From Elusimicrobiota bacterium (GTDB taxonomy: Bacteria > Omnitrophota > Gorgyraeia > Zapsychrales > Fredricksoniimonadaceae), in assembly GCA_012514595.1 (NCBI GenBank), contig JAAYZZ010000171.1:1-6615 (forward strand): a stretch of 6,615 bases of DNA, in the 5' to 3' direction. The translations under genes were made by a program, and so were the position numbers. Positions 1-6,615 of this stretch are shown one piece after another (position 1 is the stretch's first letter; each line of letters starts with the position of its first letter). The notes beneath the pieces are model-generated. The model ran no database searches and was not told where the DNA came from. It saw nothing but the letters and a program-made list of their open reading frames with translations.

Positions 1-343
1 ACGCCCCGCGATCGACCGAGAGCGCGCACGCGCAGGCCGCATCACACCGGATCCCCTTGTCATAAAGGATCAGCCAGGCATCGACGAGAGGTCTTTCGAT
101 CATGCGGGAGGCATCTTCACGCCGGACATTCATCCCCGCCGGGAGATCGATCCTCTCCACATCCCGGATGAAACACTCGGCATCATCGAGCGGAACGAAC
201 GAAGAGCCCCCCCGGGGCCATGACGGCCCGATCCCGATACTTCCTCGCCGGGGATCCCCATCCCACGGGTTCAGGCGATCGACCATCCGCACCAAATACG
301 GCAAGAAATATCCCTCGCGACGGAGGACGGCGCCCCATCCCGC
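1..343 (-). other. Unassigned segment after the sugar transferase, cut by the left edge
   Basis: Residues about 2091-2204. The segment starts with basic-aromatic sequence (LRREGYFLPYLVRMVDRL), then a Gly/Pro/Ser-rich stretch (GDPRRGSIGIGPSWPRGG). A new compact-looking part follows: DAECFIRDVERIDLPAGMNV, a helix REDASRMIERPLVDAWLILY, and DKGIRCDAACACAL with four cysteines in a short span at 6-52. The frame is still open at the edge. The last part probably begins another domain that finishes outside the window. I do not recognise it with confidence. Confidence 0.45.
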
Positions 344-3300
344 CAGACATTGTCTCAGGGTCCCGAGCACGATCCGCATACCAAGCCACCAGGAGCGGTG
401 CGCCCTCTCGTAACGGTCCAAGGCCACCGCACGCCACAATTCCTCGTCGCTGCGGGGTCCCTTGCCGAATCCCCGCTCGGCCATGGCCAGGGACATGACG
501 CCGGGTTTTCGATCGTCGAACAGGGCCCGATAAGCGCGGCTCGCCGCTGTGTCGGCGAATTCCTCCAGCGGCAAGGGCCGCGGACCGAAAAAGGCCATCT
601 CGCCTTGAAGGATGTTCACGATCTGAGGCGTCTCATCAAGACCGGTGGCCCGCAAGACCCTCCCTAAACGGGTAACGCGACGGCGAGCGACCTCCCTCTC
701 GCAGGTCATGGTCCGGAACTTGTAGACGGTAAAAATCCTTCCCCGATATCCCACGCGTTCCTGACGGAACAAAAGGGGCCGCGACCAGCGGAGGAAAAGA
801 ACGACCCCCACAGCCGCCAGCGCAACGGGAGCAATAATGCCCAAGGACAGGATGCCAAGGGAGCAGATCATATCCAGAAGACCGGCCCCCGAGCGCGCCC
901 CCGAAGAGCGAGAGCGTATCTTTTCATAGGCGTCCCTCACATGGACCCACGCCCGGACGACCTCTGCCCTCGCGGCTGAAGAAGAGACCGGATATGCCCG
1001 GTCATAGCGTTGGCGCAGCAGGAAAAAGTCCTCGAGGTCCAGACCCGCACCGGGGTCCTTCTCCAGGAGAAAGAGCGCGGCATCAAAGATCCGCGTCGTC
1101 ACGATCCGGTACCGTTCATATTCGCTCTCTTGCGTGACAAGATGGTACAGGAACATGCGCCGGTAGGCATTGAAGAGAAGATCATAGACGCGCGCCAGGA
1201 GATTCGCGCGGTACACCTCCTCCAGCGGCGCAAAATCACGCCCGCCCAGCACAATATTCCGACGATAAAGGACCGTCACCGTATTCTCCAGGACATTCCT
1301 CTGCCGGCGCTGCCAGCGGACCTCCCGCTCGCCAGAGAAGGGAGACTCCCTCGCGGGGGTCCCGCGATGCAGGTTCTCGGACCCGATCAGATAAAAAGAG
1401 ATCTGACGCGCCCCCCGGACATCGGCCGAGAATCCGTCGAGGGGGATCTCGTCGCCCGGCGCGAACCGGTCGCCCTCGACGAACCCCATGACATCGATGT
1501 CGCTGGGAGCGGTCTCCAGGTCCCCGAAAGGAAAGGATCCATAGACCGAGAAATTAATGAGAGGAAGATGGGAATAAGAACGGGACACATGCCGGTCGAT
1601 CAAGGGCAGGACCGCCGTAAGGGAGGCCACGCGCTCCTCGATGACCCCGCGCCGTTCGGGCGGCGCATGGGCGTAGTAGATGTTCCGCCCCAAGAGAGCA
1701 CGCAACCGGTCACGATCCTCCAGGTCTTCGCGCGTGACCACCCGGTCCCCGAAACAGGAGGACAAAGGATAAGGGATCGAGGATACGGTCTCGACGGGAA
1801 GCTCGGGACATTCCCCCGAAAGACGGCGGGGCCTTGAAGGCTCTCCCTCGCCCTGCGGAGCCGCGCCCAAGGGAACGACGGCCCTCTCGATCCGGTCCCC
1901 CCTGTAAGAGATCTGCGCCTGGGGAGGAAGCATCCGGGCCCAAAATCCCTGCGCCTCCGGGGTCTTGTCAACGGCCAGGACATACTGGGAAATGCCTCGG
2001 GCCCGCAAAAGCGCCTCATAGGCCCGGACCAGACGGCGCGCATATCCATTCCGACGGAAACGATCCGGAACATAAACATACAGGGAAACCACACGGTCCT
2101 CTCCCGGAAGCGCGGGATCCGGATATTCCAGGAACCCGCGAACCTCATCCCCGACAGAGAGGGCCAGGAACCGTCCCCCGCGTTCCCAAAGCCCGCGAAG
2201 ATACTGCGATCCGTCGAAATACGTTGTCCCGTCCTCATCCGCACACCGGGCCAGCCGTTCCTGTTCGAGGAACCGATGCAGGGCCCCGGCCCCATCCTCC
2301 TCGAAAGGCCCAACGATCCCACCGATCTTTTCGGACCCGATGATGCGCGGCTCTGGAGGAAGAACCTCCTCCCTCCCCGGGAGGGGGGAGGGCGAAAAGC
2401 GTATCATCCAGAACCCGTCGAGCTCGCGCACGACACCCCGTTCCCTGACCACATGATGGATGCCCGCAGCATAATGCTCCCATCGAGGGATCACATCGCG
2501 GGTCACCTCAAAATAATTACGGAACACGACCCTACGGGCCTTGCCGGTGCGGGGGGACACACGCGCGACCTCCCCTTCCTCCAGGACCAGCGTGAAGACG
2601 TGCACAAGGGCCCTGTTCTTGTAATCGCGACGCGTCACACTTTGCCGGAAAGAGCGCCCCCGGGCGACCGGCAGACACCGTTCAGGAAGAACGCTGTATT
2701 TCCCGTCGAAAGCTTCCACGCTGACCCGCCGGGCCGCCGCCGACCGGATGTCGGTCTCAAGACCCGTATGTCCGGAGACGATGTCCCAGTGTCCCTTCTG
2801 ATCCTCCTGAAGGAACAGTCGCCCCTGCGGATCGAACACCAGGACGCGCACCTCCCAGTGCCAGAAGCCCAGACGATGGACCGCATCCCGAAGGACCGTG
2901 ATCCCTCTCGATCGCTCTTCATCCGGATCAATGAGCATGAGTTTGTCGTTCCACACTTCCTGCGCAGGAAGATCGGCGGGGGCCGCAAGGTCCCCGCATT
3001 CCCGTCGGGATACAAAAAGACGCCCGAGGGCTCTCAAGATATCTTTGAGGATCGACAGGTCGAGGAATCCGGCACGCGGGTCCGGTCGGGACGGACACAC
3101 CGGAGATCTCGTCAGGGCGAAGGCGCGCCAGAGAACCGACCGTTCTTCAGGCGCAGCCAGCGAAACAGGATCATGGTCCGCGGCCGCGGCCTCCAGGAGG
3201 GACGACAGGAACGCATCCCGTTCGCCCGCCGGGACCATCCGGGCGCAAAGGACCTTGGGGGTCCGCTTCAGGAACCCGACGATTACGCGCAGAAGGTTCT

Positions 3301-6300
3301 CTCGCCGGTTCTTTCTCAACGTCGGGATCATCTGCCCGAAATGGGCCGCCTTCAAAATGAAGAGGATCGTCTGGCAGGGAACAAAACAGGGAGACTTCTC
3401 GGAAATGAACACCGTCATAAAAAGCCACGCGCGCCAGGTCCGGGGCCCGCCGCGGATCAGTCCTTCCCTCGCCGCCCATTCTTCAAAAAGATGCTGAAAA
3501 ACCTGTTCCTCCCCCAGAGGGACCACAATGCTGCGACGCGCCTCCCGGACGACCCTGAGGCGATACTCCGATAGGAACCGCCCGACGAACAGGGCCTCTT
3601 CGATCACCTGAAGCGCCAAGGCCGTCTCTCCCCGCCGGAGAATATTCCGAAGGCCGGCGAGGTCCGGTTCTGACAAAAAAGGCCAGGCCAATAGATGACG
3701 CCCGCCGCTATGGATCACCGCGCCCTTGAGACGCCCGAGCCGTTCCCGGCGCAGACGCTCGACGGCCTCGCTCTCCTCGGCCGCGCGTTCCGCCATGCGA
3801 TCGAGGGATTGCGCACGCACTCCCGCAAAGGACAGCGCGGCACCCAGCGTCCCCTCGACCCAGGAGCCCTTCCCCAACCTCGCAAAATCGATCGCGGTGG
3901 CCAAAGACCGGCGCAGGTCCTTCTTGGCCTCGGCACGGATCGGATGCAGCCGCTCATAAAAGGCCTCGAGGACCCCGAGGAAGGCCTGCGGGCTCTCCCC
4001 CCGAAGGATCCGGGTCCGGACATCCTCGAGACGGAACACGATATCCTCAAGCGCCCGGGCCTCCTGCGCGATCGAGATCTCGACCCGGCGGAGGATCCTC
4101 TGCCAGCGGTACAGCGTGCGCGTGCCGGGGTGTTCGCCGAAAGGAACCCGGACCCGACCATCCTTCTCTTCGATGATCTGCGGATGCCGGACCCGGGAGG
4201 CGATCTCTTGATTCAGGGCCACCCGGCGCGACAAGGCGATCCTTTCGGCCACGCTCGCGAGGATCGCAGCCGCGGCGGCCTCGTTCCCCTGCTCGATCCA
4301 CTGGGCAGCCTCCGATGCACGATCGATCCCCGAAGACCGCAACACCGCCTTGAGGCTCCCCAGACGCCGACGGACGTTCTCCCCTGACCATCGGGCCAGA
4401 GCCAGCTGCAGGGTCCGATGATGCAGGTCGCGGACCCGTTCATGCAAAATCTTGAGCTCCTGAGCGCTCTTTTCTTTACTGGAACCCTCTCCCTCGCCAA
4501 ACAGGTCCGCGAGCTTGACCTGGAACTCGTCGCTGTCTGCGGTCGCGGCCCCGGGGCCGGGGCGATGCGCCCTTGCCAATACCGCCCCCGTCTTCTCAGC
4601 CAGACGGGCCAACGGCGCAGGCACCAGAAGTCCGATCTCCACACTTCCCGACCGGCGGTCCCGGGGACCGGTCGTGATCCTTGTCGGAGGCGGGATCCGC
4701 TCGTAAAGACAGGGCTCTTCGAGCGCATACCTGAGCATGATCTCAAAACACTCCCGGGCCGATTCGCTGACAGCCCGTGTCAGGGTCCCGGAGAAATCCC
4801 CGATCAGGACCATCTTCTCCTGGGCGCGCGAGATCGAGACATTGAGACGCTGGAGCCCGTCGGAAGTCCCCAGGAATCCCACCTCGTTCTTGGGATTGCT
4901 CTTGACCAGGGACAGAACGACGACCTTGTTCTCCTGGCCCTGGATGGAGTCAATGGTGTTCACGCTCACGCGGATCTGTTCGATCTCCTCCGCCGTGAAG
5001 ATGCGCCCGGATTCATAGGGGAGGACAAAGCGGACATTCTCAAGGAATCGTCCCAGTGAACCCGGATACGGATCCTCGATGAACTGGCGCAGGAAACTGG
5101 CGGTCCGGTGATCCGCCGACGATAGCCTAAAGGCCAGGGAGTCCAGAAGAACGGTCCTGTCCTCCGGCGTCAAAGCCCCGCCCGCCGCACGGCCCCGGAT
5201 CCGTCCCGCAACCCCCCAAAGGCGAAGGGCCAGAAGGATCTCCTCGTTCTGGGCCTGATAGGGAGAAATGATCAGGATATCTTTCGGCGCGTATCGCCAT
5301 GCCCCGTCGAGGAGACGCTGATTGAGGATCCGCTGGACCTCATGCACCACACCACTCGCCTCCCGCGTGTTATAGCTCGAGGGACCCGACCGTTCGTCCC
5401 GGCCCGGGACATCGATGAGCTTGAGCGTGTCCTCTTCGGGACGCTCCTTCTCGTCGGACGCTGCGTCCCGCGCCAGAAGCTTTCCGCCGTAGGTCACACG
5501 GCTCACCAGGCGGGCCAGAAGCGGGTGCTGACGACGGTTCACATTCAGCATGTGCATATCCAGAGAGACCCCCCTCTCGCCCATCATCTCGACGGCCCGT
5601 TCAAAGAGCGACCGGCGCAGGGCTTCAAGGTTCATGCGGCTGAAGATGTCCTTGAGCTTCGGGAAACCGAGCTCCTTGAGCTCCCCGTCCAGGCCCGGCA
5701 TGAGGGCCGCTTCCTCTTCAACGGCCGACAGGTCCTCAGGGCTGATCCCAAAGGCAGGAAGCTGTTTGTGATCCCCGATGAGGATGAGCTTCTCGCTCGC
5801 CATCATGATGGGAACAAGCGTCTCGGCGATCGTCGCACGGGCCGCCTCCTCGATGATCACGACATCAAACTCCTGGAAGAAGAACTCGTTGCGGATGAAG
5901 CGGTCGTTCAGGAATCCGTTCATGGTCCCCAGAAGGACATACCCCGCATGGTTGTCCTCATAGGCCGCCTTGAACTTCTTGAGGATCATCCCGCGCAGCG
6001 ACCATTCGTCCTTGATCGCGGCGCTAATGACATCCTCCTTGTTCCCCACGCGCGCGAAGGCGATCCCCACGGCCTTGAGACGCTCGGCCACATTGTTGAC
6101 CGCCGCGTTCGCCTGGGAGACCACAAGGACCCGCTCTCCCCTGCGGGGGAACACCGCGATCGCCTCACGGATCACCGAGGTCTTTCCGGTACCGGGCGGT
6201 CCTTGGACCAGGACCGTCCCGCCCTTCTTCAGGGAGAGCATGCTCGAAAGGGCCGCCATCTGCGAGGGGTCGGAACGCATCCGCTCATCCATCAGCTGGG

Positions 6301-6615
6301 CGGGGACCTCCCCGTCCGCCCCTCCCTCCTCGACCCTGAATCCGAGAAGGGTATCGACAAAATCATTCCCTGTCGTCGGCGTCCCGCGATCGACAGAAGC
6401 GCCCAGGCGCTGCACACAGAGTTCCAGGACCGCCTTCTGACGGGCGAGGGTCACATCATCGGTCCGCATCAGGATCCCGCCCCCCTGGGGAAGCTTCGGG
6501 GCCGCCGAGGCCTTCTGCTCCGGGGAATCGAACGCGAAGACGATCCCGCGCTCATCAACGGATTCGACCGTAAAATAGTCGTCCGTGGCACGTTTCCCGT
6601 CGGGGGCCATGAACA
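1..6615 (-). CDS. Internal part of a giant multidomain protein (helicase, Nudix, GNAT, nucleotidyltransferase, sugar transferase)
   Basis: One minus-strand frame is open across the entire window: 2,204 sense codons with no stop, entering at the right edge and leaving at the left edge. I read it codon by codon. Hallmark motifs of five unrelated enzyme families occur in this same frame: Walker A GPPGTGKT near the right end, a Nudix-like box, a GNAT acetyl-CoA loop, a GS...DxD nucleotidyltransferase motif, and the sugar-transferase LDETPQ and GPRP motifs near the left end. Unlinked genes would need stop codons between them and there are none. A methionine codon at 6608-6610 is the first in the window, but only five bases lie upstream, so it cannot be judged as a start, and the helicase probably continues beyond the edge. 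Pro/Gly/Ser/Glu-rich linkers separate several domains. Codons TTA, CTA and TCA are almost avoided (ten in all). The gene's overall function is unknown. A single reading frame is near certain; the biological role is not. Confidence 0.95.
344..892 (-). other. Domain: bacterial sugar transferase (monotopic phosphoglycosyl transferase, WcaJ/PglC type)
   Basis: Residues about 1908-2090, about 183 residues, the full length of the domain. It opens with a hydrophobic stretch from LLDMIC to GVVLFL (791-880) containing an Ala-Pro at its middle. This corresponds to the re-entrant membrane helix, where the family usually has Ser-Pro. Then follow the FRQERVG motif and FTVYKFRTM (707-769), RVTRLGRVLRATGLDETPQI with the catalytic Asp-Glu dyad (D1993, E1994; 632-637), NILQGEMAFFGPRPLP (569-616), and a KPGVMSLAMAERG segment in place of the usual KPGITGxAQVxG. 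It ends with a helix (WWLGMRIVLGTL) like the family's 'lDlkIllkT'. The family moves a sugar-1-phosphate from a nucleotide sugar to undecaprenyl phosphate at the inner face of the membrane, starting capsule, exopolysaccharide or O-glycan synthesis. All key residues are present, so it is probably active. The donor sugar is unknown. Confidence 0.93.
906..1216 (-). other. Helical domain after the nucleotidyltransferase
   Basis: Residues about 1800-1902 form long helices (EVYRANLLARVYDLLFNAYR, then YERYRIVTTRIFDAALFLLE, then VVRAWVHVRDAYEKIRSRSS). Polymerase-beta nucleotidyltransferases commonly have a C-terminal helical substrate-binding or HEPN domain, and this is the expected position. One helix contains RMFLYH, an R-x4-H (R1819, H1824; 1142-1159), which is the bare form of the HEPN motif but also easy to get by chance. 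The last helix runs straight into the membrane segment of the sugar transferase. I would call it a nucleotidyltransferase-associated helical domain of unknown type. Confidence 0.5.
1217..1741 (-). other. Domain: polymerase-beta-type nucleotidyltransferase
   Basis: Residues about 1625-1799. The signature is clear: INFSVYGSFPFGDLETAPSD followed by IDVMGFV. This gives the GS of the P-loop-like turn (G1692, S1693; 1535-1540) and the metal-binding D-x-D (D1705, D1707; 1493-1501), preceded by a helix RGVIEERVASLTAVLPLIDR as in minimal nucleotidyltransferases. The family transfers NMP to proteins, antibiotics, RNA or small molecules using two metals. The third acidic residue, usually on a later strand, is not obvious: the candidate strand is ISFYLIGSENL, without an Asp. 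A later LYRRNIVLGG segment resembles the end of such domains. The substrate is unknown. Whether it is active depends on finding the third carboxylate in a structure model. Confidence 0.82.
1742..1870 (-). other. Interdomain linker between GNAT and nucleotidyltransferase
   Basis: Residues about 1582-1624 begin with AAPQGEGEPSRPRRLSGE, a polar Pro/Gly/Arg/Glu stretch typical of a flexible linker. PVETVSSIPYPLSSCFGDR leads into the next domain. Nothing catalytic is seen. Confidence 0.55.
1871..2305 (-). other. Domain: GNAT-family N-acetyltransferase
   Basis: Residues about 1437-1581, about 145 residues, normal for a GNAT domain. A GDEVRGFLEY strand (motif D/C region) is followed by VVSLYVYVPDRFRRNGYARR, the core motif A: a beta-4 strand, then the acetyl-CoA pyrophosphate loop R-R-N-G-Y-A (R1520; 2039-2056), matching the family's (R/Q)xxGx(G/A). 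Then come an amphipathic helix (LVRAYEALLRARG), a beta-5 strand QYVLAVDK, and TPEAQGFWARML in the place of motif B (family N..A...Y/F..lGF). It would transfer an acetyl group from acetyl-CoA to an amine; the substrate is not evident. Next to the nucleotidyltransferase and sugar transferase, an amino-sugar substrate is possible, but that is inference. Confidence 0.85.
2306..2422 (-). other. Pro/Gly/Glu-rich interdomain linker
   Basis: Residues about 1398-1436 contain SPSPLPGREEVLPPEPR and then IIGSEKIGGIVGPF, with no secondary-structure pattern in the first half. This joins the Nudix and GNAT domains and supports a beads-on-a-string layout. The underlying DNA at 2365-2392 is a C-tract followed by a G-tract, explained here by Pro, Gly, Glu and Ser codons. 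Confidence 0.6.
2423..2956 (-). other. Domain: Nudix fold, IPP-isomerase-like, with degenerate Nudix box
   Basis: Residues about 1220-1397. The start matches the beginning of Idi-type Nudix proteins: a D-x-D-E-E element (LMLIDPDEE), then a VHRLGFWHWEVRVLVFD strand with the 'H..G.wH..v.v.vf' pattern, GRLFLQE, and WDIVSGH. This is the point where family members read WD-(I/L)-S-x-(A/G)-GH. The following box should be Gx5Ex7REUxEExGU; here it spans 2702-2773 and reads GHTGLETDI, then AAARRVSVEAFDG. The R (1295) and the last catalytic E (1300) are kept, but the RE glutamate is R1296, the first of the EE pair is V1299, the Gly is Phe, and the spacing after the first Gly is one residue short. The fold call is firm; hydrolase or isomerase activity is doubtful. 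It may bind a nucleotide or isoprenoid ligand or act as a scaffold. Confidence 0.8.
2957..3599 (-). other. Unassigned, mainly helical segment preceding the Nudix domain
   Basis: Residues about 1005-1220. The sequence is rich in predicted helices (for example EEQVFQHLFEEWAARGLIRG around 3460-3520 and RENLLRVIVGFLKRTPKVL around 3245-3303). A hydrophobic, aromatic and cysteine-containing stretch between them (WLFMTVFISEKSPCFVPCQT, about 3367-3427) does not look long or pure enough for a membrane span. I do not recognise a family. It stays in frame with the flanking domains, and its composition resembles the rest of the protein, so it is coding, but its role is unknown. The boundary with the coiled-coil region is arbitrary. 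Confidence 0.5.
3600..4729 (-). other. Linker and helical/coiled-coil region of unknown function
   Basis: Residues about 629-1004. Directly after the helicase comes a tail with a low-complexity linker (PGPGAATADSDEF, then FGEGEGSSKEKS, around 4478-4560). Long charged, Leu/Ala/Arg/Glu-rich stretches follow that look like amphipathic helices or coiled coils, clearest at 4380-4480 (ELKILHERVRDLHHRTLQL), 3870-4120 (QEARALEDIVFRLEDVRTRI and onward) and 3725-3815 (MAERAAEESEAVERLRRERL). There are no catalytic motifs, cysteine clusters or membrane segments that I can recognise. It may serve as a stalk, spacer or oligomerisation region between the helicase and the later enzymes. It could also hide a divergent alpha-helical domain; I do not recognise one. 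Confidence 0.6.
4730..6615 (-). other. Domain: Upf1/DNA2-like superfamily 1 helicase (AAA_11/AAA_12 type)
   Basis: Window residues 1-628 carry an almost complete set of SF1 helicase motifs in order. They are a Q-like element SDPSQ (Q118, codon 6260-6262), Walker A GPPGTGKT (138-145; 6179-6202), motif II IIEEAARA (E255-E256; 5846-5851), motif III GDHKQLPA (from 280; 5753-5776), a motif IV equivalent NRRQHP (359-364; 5522-5539) where Upf1 relatives have QYRMHP, ISPYQAQ (5249-5269), motif V TIDSIQGQE (QGQE 558-561; 4931-4942), and motif VI NVSISRAQEK with the arginine finger at R596 (4826-4828). Residues 1-117 look like the accessory segment that precedes the ATPase core in Upf1/IGHMBP2 relatives. 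By family this would be an ATP-driven DNA or RNA translocase; the substrate cannot be told. The usual D of the motif II DE pair is E. The core looks intact and probably active. The upstream part is cut off by the window edge. Confidence 0.93.

Noticed and set aside
1010..1837. 275-codon plus-strand open frame
   Set aside because: In-register antisense of the GNAT-nucleotidyltransferase linker, the nucleotidyltransferase and its helical domain; no recognisable motif, and it ends at a TCA Ser codon of the true gene.
1600..2322. 240-codon minus-strand open frame in another phase
   Set aside because: It overlaps the GNAT domain in a different frame, and its translation is a Trp/Arg/Gly/Ser-rich string typical of a shifted GC-rich frame; the main frame carries the real motifs.
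3367..3427. Possible transmembrane helix
   Set aside because: The hydrophobic stretch is interrupted by Ser-Glu-Lys and Pro residues and is shorter than a normal span; better read as a buried helix or strand.
2276..3574. 432-codon plus-strand open frame
   Set aside because: It lies exactly antisense and in register to the Nudix region and the preceding helical segment. Its translation is Arg/Pro/His/Asp-rich without family motifs, and it ends at a CTA Leu codon of the real gene.
6608..6610. ATG as the start of the gene
   Set aside because: Only five upstream bases are visible, the frame is open through them, and the helicase accessory region appears to be already under way; there is no evidence for a start here.
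1..6615. Several adjacent genes (operon) for helicase, acetyltransferase, nucleotidyltransferase and sugar transferase
   Set aside because: No stop codon of any kind occurs in the shared frame between the domains, so separate conventional genes cannot be drawn. Internal translation starts cannot be excluded from sequence alone.
1..6615. Alternative genetic code with a reassigned stop codon
   Set aside because: None of TAA, TAG or TGA occurs in frame, so there is nothing to suggest reassignment within the window.

Overview
The whole 6,615-base window lies inside one enormous gene on the minus strand. Reading the minus strand in the frame whose codons occupy plus-strand triplets 2-4, 5-7, ... 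6611-6613, I translated every line and found no TAA, TAG or TGA: 2,204 consecutive sense codons, open at both ends. Neither the true start nor the stop is in the window. Recognisable domains sit in this single frame from one end to the other, so this is one multidomain polypeptide, not an operon of separate genes. Residue numbers below are window residues, with residue 1 at 6611-6613.

Layout in translation order (high to low coordinates): (a) an Upf1/DNA2-like superfamily 1 helicase, about 6615-4730; (b) about 590 residues of mostly helical, partly coiled-coil sequence that I cannot assign, about 4729-2957; (c) a Nudix domain of the IPP-isomerase-like type with a decayed Nudix box, about 2956-2423; (d) a proline-rich linker; (e) a GNAT acetyltransferase, about 2305-1871; (f) a linker and a polymerase-beta-type nucleotidyltransferase, about 1741-1217, followed by a helical domain, about 1216-906; (g) a bacterial sugar transferase (monotopic phosphoglycosyl transferase, WcaJ/PglC type) with its membrane segment, about 892-344; (h) an unassigned segment running off the left edge. 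No RNA gene, mobile element, CRISPR array, promoter or terminator is visible, and there is no intergenic DNA.

How the parts may work together (inference): the phosphoglycosyl transferase would attach the chain to the cytoplasmic face of the inner membrane and start a polyprenyl-phosphate-linked glycan. The GNAT and nucleotidyltransferase fit envelope-sugar or small-molecule modification on the same side. The helicase does not fit such a pathway in any obvious way, which makes the architecture odd.

Organism: GC-rich by eye (roughly 60%) and bacterial in its domain types. Giant multidomain genes of this sort are known from Omnitrophota (for example the reported giant protein of Candidatus Velamenicoccus archaeovorus), and also from some Planctomycetota and other lineages. 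Omnitrophota is my best guess but unproven from the sequence alone.
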